The notes under the pieces were generated by a model that made no database searches, was not told the DNA's origin, and saw nothing but the letters and a program-made list of their open reading frames with translations. Made by a program: the position numbers and the translations under genes. Below, in pieces: positions 1 to 4,144 of a DNA stretch of 5,419 nucleotides. This DNA comes from PCC-6802 sp031388585. GTDB taxonomy: Bacteria > Cyanobacteriota > Cyanobacteriia > Pseudanabaenales > Pseudanabaenaceae. The stretch covers positions 1 through 5,419 of the forward strand of contig JANMRU010000281.1 of assembly GCA_031388585.1 (NCBI GenBank), read 5' to 3'. Position 1 is the first letter of the stretch. Each line of letters begins with the position of its first letter.

Positions 1-717
1 CAATTGCGGATCGGCGTTGGGGTCGTATCTGGTTTTAGAGACGTAGGTATAGACCATTTCAGGGTGATGCGATCGCAGTTCCCAAGCTGGCTGTCTGTTT
101 TCCCAACTAAAAGTCAGTACTCCATTAGCGAGATTGAGTCCTGGCGGGTTCGCGACCGTGGGATTGATCGCCGTACCCTGCTTTATCCAGTCGTAAACCT
201 TGCTGACTATTCTTGGCTCTGCATACTTGTAGGTGACTTGGGTTTTACCATTGCCCAGATTGCTTAGGGATCTGAATTCGTTGCAGAACTTCCAAATCCG
301 CCGCCGCTCTACTGCTTCGGTTGAAGGCTCGTAGTGCGTACCGTTCCAGTAGTGCAAAATGTCATTGATGCAAACCCATTTACTATCACCATAGAGTTTA
401 TCGAATGCTAGTTGCGTAAAACTCTTGGTTTCCTCTATAATTTCCCGTCGGGTTGACTCGTCGGCTAAGCCCGTCAGAAGGGTAAGCCCGTCAATATCTG
501 ACTCTAGGTTTTTCCATTCCCTATATCGTTTTTGCTTGTCGTCGGCAAATTTGGACTCGTGTGCCTCAGCCCACTCAAACCATTCATCGAATAATAAGTC
601 TGAAACTGATTTCAAGGCTCTGCCAACATCGATAAAATAGTCATAGTTGCAAGCGATCGTGGCTGGGATTTGAGCAAGTAGGTCTATTGCTTGCTCGATT
701 TCGGGTTTCTCAGGCAT
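1..717 (-). CDS. D5/P4-type phage primase-helicase, N-terminal part (runs off left edge)
   Basis: The open frame begins at ATG 717 and stays open for 239 codons to the window edge, so the C-terminus is missing. Residues about 8-85 resemble the PriCT-2 domain of phage and plasmid primases: NYDYFIDVGRALKS (24-37), then FDEWFEWA (43-50) and a late conserved W68. Residues about 110-239 resemble the region preceding the helicase in D5-like proteins, with WNGTHYEP (124-131), NLANGVL (195-201) and YDPNADP (231-237). Proteins of this family normally continue into a superfamily 3 AAA+ helicase, which would lie left of the window; that is inference. No archaeo-eukaryotic primase or TOPRIM domain precedes PriCT-2, and the frame upstream of 717 reaches a stop at 793-795 without another ATG. 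The likely role is replication initiation of the mobile element. The Shine-Dalgarno is weak (AAAGAAA). It is the last gene visible in the minus-strand series. Confidence 0.85.
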   Translation of the reverse strand, partial: MPEKPEIEQAIDLLAQIPATIACNYDYFIDVGRALKSVSDLLFDEWFEWAEAHESKFADDKQKRYREWKNLESDIDGLTLLTGLADESTRREIIEETKSFTQLAFDKLYGDSKWVCINDILHYWNGTHYEPSTEAVERRRIWKFCNEFRSLSNLGNGKTQVTYKYAEPRIVSKVYDWIKQGTAINPTVANPPGLNLANGVLTFSWENRQPAWELRSHHPEMVYTYVSKTRYDPNADPQL

Positions 718-745
718 AAGTGTTTCTTTAAAGGTAAAAAATGAA

Positions 746-777
746 AGCGATCGCCCTACTTGTTGAGGTGCGATCGC
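746..777 (-). repeat. HIP1-bounded hairpin repeat, copy 1
   Basis: A 32-bp sequence identical to 1013-1044. On the minus strand it reads GCGATCGC, a bulged A, CCT, an 8-base loop, AGG, GCGATCGC. The two HIP1 octamers form a stem extended outward by two A:T pairs in this copy and inward by CCT/AGG. A T-rich run (TTTCATTTTT) follows the 3' arm, so it resembles an imperfect intrinsic terminator or an RNA-processing hairpin. It lies between the stop of the 69-aa gene (785) and the primase start (717). Confidence 0.8.
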
Positions 778-784
778 TTGGTAG

Positions 785-994
785 TTATGGTTTCAAGTCT
801 TTGGCTACATCATCTACAAGCCTTGCTATCTTGAGTGTTTCAGGGTCTACCGTCTCTGCTAGTGGAAGAATGGTATTTTCAATCAAACTTTGCAGCAAAA
901 CGGGCATTGTCCCAAGACGACATTCGATGTGCAGAATGGCTCTGTCGCCTTCGGTATTGAAGGTCACAGTGTGTTGAGAGTGTTTATCAGTCAT
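785..994 (-). CDS. Hypothetical protein, 69 aa
   Basis: A small acidic protein that I do not recognise. The N-terminal half alternates in a way that suggests beta strands (HTVTFNTEGDRAILHIEC, 8-25). The C-terminal half looks helical (VLLQSLIENTILPLAETV, 32-49, and LKIARLVDDVAKDL, 54-67). Reality as a gene is supported by a strong Shine-Dalgarno (AAGGAG) 5 bases before ATG 994, by its place in a co-directional series and by clean spacing from both neighbours. It sits between the HNH protein and the primase-helicase, with a copy of the same hairpin repeat on each side. No transmembrane segment, signal peptide or cysteine cluster is seen. Phage replication operons often carry small accessory proteins at this position, but no function can be assigned. 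Confidence 0.7.
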   Translation of the reverse strand: MTDKHSQHTVTFNTEGDRAILHIECRLGTMPVLLQSLIENTILPLAETVDPETLKIARLVDDVAKDLKP

Positions 995-1012
995 AATTTC
1001 TCCTTAAAAATG

Positions 1013-1044
1013 AGCGATCGCCCTACTTGTTGAGGTGCGATCGC
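1013..1044 (-). repeat. HIP1-bounded hairpin repeat, copy 2
   Basis: Exact 32-bp copy of 746-777, 267 bp away. The similarity extends on the low-coordinate side (AAAAATGA precedes both copies on the plus strand, with a 2-base offset). It lies in the 58-bp gap between the stop of the HNH gene (1053) and the start of the 69-aa gene (994). On the minus strand the stem is followed by TCATTTTT and then directly by the AAGGAG ribosome-binding site, so folding could affect both read-through and translation of the 69-aa gene. Confidence 0.8.
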
Positions 1045-1052
1045 GTGTGAAT

Positions 1053-1361
1053 TCAAATCAATGAAAGCTGTGCGGGGTTGGGTTTGCCATAGCGCTTGTC
1101 TCTGGCATGAATGCGACGGTGGCACGGTGCGCAGAGTGCGATTAGGTTCTCAGGTGCGTTATTACCTGGGTTGTGATCGAGATGATGCACGGTCAGGGTA
1201 AAGAAAGCCCAAGAGTGGATATCTGCCCTATGCGCGGCGGCTACTTCATGGGGTCTGAGGCACTTTTTGCCACACGCGCGGCATTGCCAATTTGCCGCTG
1301 TTTTGATCGCCCTGGCGATCGCATCCCAGTCGGGTGGATAAAGCGATCGATTCATGGGCAT
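1053..1361 (-). CDS. HNH endonuclease-like protein
   Basis: A 102-residue protein with a compact HNH fold signature. Zinc-binding cysteine pairs occur at C27/C30 (CRAC) and C77/C80 (CAPC). The catalytic histidine region is TVHHLDHNP (57-65), followed by the conserved asparagine segment NNAPENLIALC (67-77) and HRRIH (81-85). The family cleaves DNA using a divalent metal bound by the His-Asn-His set. Phage-borne members act in packaging, in homing or as free nucleases, and the sequence does not say which. The start at 1361 is preferred because GGAG lies 8 bases upstream; an in-frame ATG at 1355 overlaps the previous stop but is spaced worse. It overlaps the end of the 124-aa gene by 10 bp, which suggests translational coupling. 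No terminase gene is visible near it, so a packaging role is not supported here. Confidence 0.85.
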   Translation of the reverse strand: MPMNRSLYPPDWDAIARAIKTAANWQCRACGKKCLRPHEVAAAHRADIHSWAFFTLTVHHLDHNPGNNAPENLIALCAPCHRRIHARDKRYGKPNPAQLSLI

Positions 1362-1726
1362 GGCTTTGTCTCCTGATTAGCCATAAAATCAATGCATTGC
1401 TGCCTTTGCTCCCGTGAAAGCGGTGCGCTGGGTCGTGGTAGATTTGGCACCTCAAGCAAAACAGCAATTTGGTAGAGGGCGTTTTGGCGAACGCTCTCTA
1501 ACCCTGCCAAGTTCTTGGCGGTATAGGTTTCGGGGGAATTGGATAGTAACTCAGTTGCATCGCGATAGATGTCTACAAACTCATGTAGGAAATGATCCTG
1601 AGGGTTTGCCATCATCGCCATGCGCAGAGCGCCAACCAAACTGTCAAAATCGCAGATGAATACTTTCGCTTCCTGGTATTCTTCGCAGTCATCGGTATCG
1701 CGCTGTTTGAGTTGAATGAGGTTCAT
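1352..1726 (-). CDS. Hypothetical protein, 124 aa, with KilA-N-like leader
   Basis: Not recognised. The protein is mostly helical in appearance (for example FDSLVGALRMAMM 27-39, FLHEFVDIYRDATELL 46-61 and VRQNALYQIAVLLEV 79-93) and has a proline-rich stretch at 94-102. It has a clear AGGAG ribosome-binding site 7 bases before ATG 1726. Its first residues (MNLIQ, then QRDTDD) match the start of the upstream KilA-N protein (MTLIQ, then QRDSDG). The DNA around the two starts and leaders is duplicated, so its 5' end may derive from, or share control with, the KilA-N gene. The rest of the protein does not resemble KilA-N. Its last codons overlap the HNH gene start. It is probably a small accessory protein of the element; function unknown. 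Confidence 0.75.
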   Translation of the reverse strand: MNLIQLKQRDTDDCEEYQEAKVFICDFDSLVGALRMAMMANPQDHFLHEFVDIYRDATELLSNSPETYTAKNLAGLESVRQNALYQIAVLLEVPNLPRPSAPLSREQRQQCIDFMANQETKPCP

Positions 1727-1783
1727 GATTTTCTCCTAGTTGTTGATACAAAATGTTTAGTCCGTGGTCGGTGGGGCGGTCTT
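1711..1783 (-). repeat. Duplicated leader and start region, copy A
   Basis: The segment 1711-1776 aligns without gaps to 2307-2372 with 7 mismatches in 66 positions, and 1777-1783 matches 2382-2388 after a 9-base gap. The repeat spans the intergenic leader, the ribosome-binding site and about the first five codons of the 124-aa gene. It ends at the stop of the KilA-N gene. The best conserved part is TGTTGATACAAA plus GTTTAGTCCGTGG (about 1741-1767). I see no convincing sigma70 promoter inside it. Confidence 0.8.
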
Positions 1784-2322
1784 TAATCTCTACTTGCCTC
1801 TTCATCGCCTTCATCGTCAATGGGGATTTCCAGTTGCTTCCGTGCCTTCTCCTCTTCAATAAAACGAATCAGTCGCCGTTCTTTGTAGGTGTCAAGGGCA
1901 ATCTCTACGGTTTTGCACCAGTTCTTACCTTTGAGTAGCTCAAGTTTTAGCTGGTACTCTGTCATCGCCAGCAGCTCCCACTGGTCGGGTCGTTTGTCAG
2001 CAGTTAGCCACTCAAACACCCAACTAGATACCTGCAAAGCAAAGCTAGGACTGCACCATTGAGCAAATTGGATCGCAATATGGGGGTGTGCCCAGGTGCC
2101 ACCTGTGCGCCCCTCAATCGTGAGTAAAGCTGACATAAACTCCCCTGAATTCGGGGTAGTTTGCGCCTCAAATTCAGCGATCAGATCTTTGGTTGACTGG
2201 TTGTCCAACCACTTGTCAATTCGCCTACATGTGGCATCTGCCATCTGATTGAGGTTGATATAGCCATCGCTGTCGCGCTGGTCGATCGCAATGCCTTGAT
2301 AAAGGTGTTGAATTAGGGTCAT
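1783..2322 (-). CDS. KilA-N domain protein
   Basis: A 179-aa protein whose first about 106 residues form a KilA-N domain: DGYINLNQMADA (19-30), RIDKWLDN (34-41), TIEGRTGGTWAHPHIAIQFAQW (68-89), then FALQVSSWVFEWL (94-106). KilA-N is a predicted DNA-binding domain common in phages and large DNA viruses, usually fused to a variable second domain. Here the remainder (107-179) is helical and charged and ends in an acidic tail (DDEGDEEASRD), with no second domain that I recognise. The likely role is regulation or an early function of the element. ATG 2322 has AAGGAG seven bases upstream. Its 5' end lies inside the end of an upstream frame in a different register (98-bp overlap). Its leader is duplicated in front of the next gene. 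Confidence 0.88.
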   Translation of the reverse strand: MTLIQHLYQGIAIDQRDSDGYINLNQMADATCRRIDKWLDNQSTKDLIAEFEAQTTPNSGEFMSALLTIEGRTGGTWAHPHIAIQFAQWCSPSFALQVSSWVFEWLTADKRPDQWELLAMTEYQLKLELLKGKNWCKTVEIALDTYKERRLIRFIEEEKARKQLEIPIDDEGDEEASRD

Positions 2323-2545
2323 GAATTTCTCCTTGTTGTTGATACAAAACGTTTAGTCCGTGGGTGGTGGGGACAAGATGGCGGTCTTGAACCTCACCGA
2401 TTTTGTTAGCTATTGCTGCGAACATCTGAATGTTGGTTAGCTCTGCGATCGGGATTTTGTAATCGCTAGCTATCCAGAGATGGGCGATGTGGCTGTATGG
2501 GTAACCATTCAGCCAATGCTCTGGCCTAATGGTTCGGTGCCTCAT
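2225..2545 (-). CDS. Hypothetical protein, 106 aa, overlapping KilA-N start
   Basis: Not recognised. ATG 2545 overlaps the stop of the ribbon-helix-helix gene in an ATGA arrangement, with GGAG five bases upstream, so initiation here is well supported. The N-terminal part (WLNGYPYSHIAHLWIASDYKI, 11-31, and IAELTNIQMFAAIANKIGEV, 33-52) looks like a genuine soluble protein. From about residue 75 the frame runs 98 bp into the KilA-N gene in another register. That tail (SRHCDRPARQRW and onward) is low-complexity and basic, as expected of an out-of-frame reading. The gene is therefore probably real at its start, while its 3' end is either a true long overlap or a loss of the original stop. Residues 50-74 are encoded by copy B of the duplicated leader. 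Confidence 0.5.
   Translation of the reverse strand: MRHRTIRPEHWLNGYPYSHIAHLWIASDYKIPIAELTNIQMFAAIANKIGEVQDRHLVPTTHGLNVLYQQQGEIHDPNSTPLSRHCDRPARQRWLYQPQSDGRCHM
2307..2388 (-). repeat. Duplicated leader and start region, copy B
   Basis: Counterpart of 1711-1783 (59 of 66 bases identical in the main block, then a further 7-base match after an extra 9 bases here). It covers the first about five codons of the KilA-N gene, its ribosome-binding site and the upstream leader. Unlike copy A it is also inside the coding frame of the 106-aa protein. Conservation in two different coding contexts argues for a nucleotide-level role or a recent duplication. Confidence 0.8.
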
Positions 2546-2727
2546 GCAGCTCCAGCCTTCTTTTTCTGTACCGGCTGGATGAATTTGTAGTTCTTGAGGT
2601 AGTAACGAACAGAGTCATTTATCACGTCGCTAATGTTTTTGCGGTTTCTAGCTGCCAAAACACGGATCTCTGTAACTAAATCAGGGTCAAGAAAACAAGT
2701 AAGTCTCTCTGTTGGAGTGCTTTGCAT
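2542..2727 (-). CDS. Ribbon-helix-helix (CopG/Arc-like) DNA-binding regulator
   Basis: A 61-aa protein with the ribbon-helix-helix layout. A short strand ERLTCFLDP (7-15) contacts DNA in this family. Helix A is LVTEIRVLAARNR (17-29), followed by the turn KNIS and helix B DVINDSVRYYLKNY (34-47), then a basic tail KKK (55-57). Such proteins bind operators as dimers, and phage and plasmid members act as repressors, copy-control proteins or cofactors of early transcription. The frame is open up to 2805, but ATG 2727 is chosen because the domain begins just after it and the predicted promoter (2756-2784) starts transcription near 2749. No clear Shine-Dalgarno is present. It is the first gene of the leftward series and is divergent from the HTH regulator, so the two probably compete at the shared control region. 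Confidence 0.82.
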   Translation of the reverse strand: MQSTPTERLTCFLDPDLVTEIRVLAARNRKNISDVINDSVRYYLKNYKFIQPVQKKKAGAA

Positions 2728-2755
2728 ATATATCAATTTGTAGCTTACACACAAC

Positions 2756-2784
2756 AGCATATAAGTGCTTTGTCCATATGTCAA
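2756..2784 (-). promoter_or_regulatory. Predicted sigma70-type promoter for the leftward operon
   Basis: On the minus strand a perfect -35 hexamer TTGACA (2784-2779) is followed by a 17-bp spacer and TATGCT (2761-2756, 4 of 6 to consensus). An overlapping TATATG adds a second -10 option. Transcription would start near 2749, giving about 22 bases of leader before the RHH gene start at 2727. Confidence 0.6.
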
Positions 2785-2787
2785 GTT

Positions 2788-2803
2788 GTTGTCAGCTCGC
2801 AAC
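2788..2803. promoter_or_regulatory. Candidate operator palindrome
   Basis: An imperfect 16-bp palindrome, GTTG-tc-AGCT-cg-CAAC, in which 12 of 16 positions are symmetric. It lies next to the -35 of the leftward promoter and upstream of the rightward -10 element, where a repressor would be expected to bind. GCAAC recurs at 2807-2811. TCAAG occurs at 2781-2785 and 2831-2835, the latter paired with CTTG at 2843-2846, giving further possible half-sites. The HTH protein or the RHH protein is the candidate ligand; this is inference from position. Confidence 0.4.
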
Positions 2804-2814
2804 ATTGCAACGGG

Positions 2815-2820
2815 TATACT
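2815..2820 (+). promoter_or_regulatory. Possible -10 element for the HTH operon
   Basis: TATACT matches the -10 consensus at 5 of 6 positions and lies 38 bases before the HTH start at 2859. No -35 sits at normal spacing; the nearest good hexamer, TTGTCA (2789-2794), is 20 bp away and overlaps the candidate operator. The promoter may be weak or regulator-dependent. Confidence 0.35.
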
Positions 2821-2858
2821 TATTCAGTAGTCAAGCAGTAAACTTGTCTCGTAAAACC

Positions 2859-3194
2859 ATGAAGATCGATGCAAAGCAAAGGTTAGCTTTTCTTGTTAAA
2901 CAGTTAAGAGGTCACAAAAGTTATAGGGCTTATGGGCGCATCCTAGGCGTTGCAGGAACTACTGTTCAAGGGTGGGAAAATATGAGTTCGGAGCCAGAGA
3001 TGCAAAATTTAGCTCATATAGCTAAGCTTGCTGGATATACCCTTGAAGAGTTGCTGGATTACTTAAACGGTAAACCTGTGCAGACTGAGATCCCTGTTGA
3101 ACGCATTGTTAGGCAGATAAAAGATATGCCTGCAAAGCAATTAGCACTTATAGGTCGCGCTATTAGCGATCGCTTTGAATCGATCGCAGAGTAG
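2859..3194 (+). CDS. HTH (Cro/CI, XRE-type) transcriptional regulator
   Basis: A 111-aa protein with an XRE-like helix-turn-helix at about residues 6-69. The core is SYRAYGRILGVAGTTVQGWE (21-40), followed by the helices PEMQNLAHIAKLAGYTLEELLDYL (46-69). The C-terminal part (75-111) holds two short helices, VERIVRQIKDM and AKQLALIGRAISDRFESI, possibly for dimerisation. No RecA-type autocleavage peptidase domain is present, so if it is the repressor, induction must work without LexA/CI-like self-cleavage. The frame is open from 2712, but ATG 2859 is chosen because the domain starts there and upstream residues are unlike protein; no Shine-Dalgarno is visible. It is the first gene of a rightward operon, divergent from the RHH gene. 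The likely role is repression of the leftward operon and of itself. Confidence 0.82.
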   Translation: MKIDAKQRLAFLVKQLRGHKSYRAYGRILGVAGTTVQGWENMSSEPEMQNLAHIAKLAGYTLEELLDYLNGKPVQTEIPVERIVRQIKDMPAKQLALIGRAISDRFESIAE

Positions 3195-3203
3195 GAGGTA
3201 ATT

Positions 3204-3809
3204 ATGAAGTGGCCTGCATGGTTCCCATATCCACAGTCATGGTTCAGAGCAGTCCTACAACTCTTATACCTATTACCCGTCAGCATTATCTACAAAACTT
3301 TCGCTGAAAAGACATCCATCTTTGAATTTGGTGGAAGAGAGCCATTCATGATGGGTCTCTTGACCTTGGGGGCGCTCCTAATACCATTCCTGACAGTCGT
3401 ATGGGGGCAGAGCATTTTATTCGTTGACCGCAAGCCCTCCTACTGGCCTAAAAAATTGCCTGGGCCTTACTGCTTCTGGGAAGGACTTTACAGCATACTA
3501 ATACTCTTACTATCCATCTTCTTTCTATGGGTGTTTGCCCTGCTTTCTCTTAGAACTCTGACCAACGATGGTACAAGGAATTTATCTATTTCCGATGCCG
3601 AACAAATAGCAGTATACGCATCAGCCGCGTACTTCTTGTTTGCTGCCTGGATGTATCAAGTTGAGCATTTGATTAGGAAAGGAATAGAAGATACAAAAGT
3701 AACTGAACCAACCACACCTTCAACTAAGCCAGTTGATAAAACTGGCATAGAGTTAGAACAGTTACGCCATAAGACAGGATTCACTACCAAGCAACCCCCA
3801 AAGAATTAG
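3204..3809 (+). CDS. Hypothetical membrane protein, four predicted helices
   Basis: A 201-aa protein with four hydrophobic segments: about 14-31, 47-71, 94-117 and 134-153. It ends in a hydrophilic, threonine-proline-rich tail (about 165-201) that could be cytoplasmic. I recognise no family and see no catalytic motif, and there is no cleavable signal peptide. The start is firm because the preceding HTH stop codon is embedded in TAGGAGGT, an excellent Shine-Dalgarno five bases before ATG 3204. That placement implies tight translational coupling to the repressor-like gene, so it is probably expressed in the integrated state. Such genes beside a repressor are often superinfection-exclusion or other lysogenic-conversion proteins; holin-like or transport roles are also possible. 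Function is inference only. Confidence 0.78.
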   Translation: MKWPAWFPYPQSWFRAVLQLLYLLPVSIIYKTFAEKTSIFEFGGREPFMMGLLTLGALLIPFLTVVWGQSILFVDRKPSYWPKKLPGPYCFWEGLYSILILLLSIFFLWVFALLSLRTLTNDGTRNLSISDAEQIAVYASAAYFLFAAWMYQVEHLIRKGIEDTKVTEPTTPSTKPVDKTGIELEQLRHKTGFTTKQPPKN

Positions 3810-3815
3810 AAAGCC

Positions 3816-4136
3816 ATGACACAACAACCACTAGAACAAAGAATTCGCACCGTTGAAGAAGCCATTATTTGGCTTGCAAATAACCAGCAATCCACGATCG
3901 CAACACAACAGCAATTAGAGAGCAATCAAGAGTTGCTGACTGAGAGTCAACGCCGCTTGCAAAGTACCCAGGAATATATGGCAGAGACACACCGCATGAT
4001 GTCTGACAACATCACCCTTCTCACGCAAGCACAAATTGAATCAAAACAACGCCACGAAGAAACTGACCAGCGCTTTAATATACTGCTACAAGAGATACGC
4101 CACCTGAGCGGACGTATGGACAACCTGGAAGAATAG
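3816..4136 (+). CDS. Small coiled-coil protein
   Basis: A 106-aa hydrophilic, glutamine-rich protein predicted to be almost entirely helical. Heptad-like spacing appears at both ends: L6, I10, V13, I17 and L20 near the start, and F87, I89, L91, I94, L97, M101 and L104 near the end, with a Q/E/S/T-rich middle (24-65). There is no transmembrane segment, cysteine or catalytic motif. It begins 6 bases after the stop of the membrane protein gene and is probably cotranscribed and coupled, although the Shine-Dalgarno is poor (AGAAAG). A cytosolic coiled-coil partner for the membrane protein is a natural reading but unproven. Its stop lies 8 bases from the convergent integrase stop. Similar small coiled-coil proteins are common hypotheticals in cyanobacteria. 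Confidence 0.75.
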   Translation: MTQQPLEQRIRTVEEAIIWLANNQQSTIATQQQLESNQELLTESQRRLQSTQEYMAETHRMMSDNITLLTQAQIESKQRHEETDQRFNILLQEIRHLSGRMDNLEE

Positions 4137-4144
4137 TAAAGGCT

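Noticed and set aside
4..267. Plus-strand open frame of 87 codons
   Set aside because: It is antisense to the primase-helicase frame, which has clear domain motifs on the minus strand. There is no ribosome-binding site and the translation is not protein-like.
741..977. Plus-strand open frame covering the first hairpin repeat
   Set aside because: It starts inside the repeat and is antisense to the 69-aa gene, which has a strong ribosome-binding site and fits the operon.
746..1044. CRISPR array
   Set aside because: There are only two copies, 267 bp apart with a gene between them, so there is no regular spacer series.
1173..1659. Plus-strand frames opposite the HNH and 124-aa genes
   Set aside because: They are shadows of the minus-strand genes; the HNH motif settles the coding strand.
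2728..2805. Longer N-terminus for the RHH regulator (start at 2805)
   Set aside because: It would begin upstream of the predicted promoter, and its extra residues include a Cys/Tyr-rich stretch unlike the family.
2712..2858. Longer N-terminus for the HTH regulator (start at 2712)
   Set aside because: The extra 49 residues cross the divergent promoters and the palindrome and do not look like part of the domain. ATG 2859 sits just before the conserved fold.
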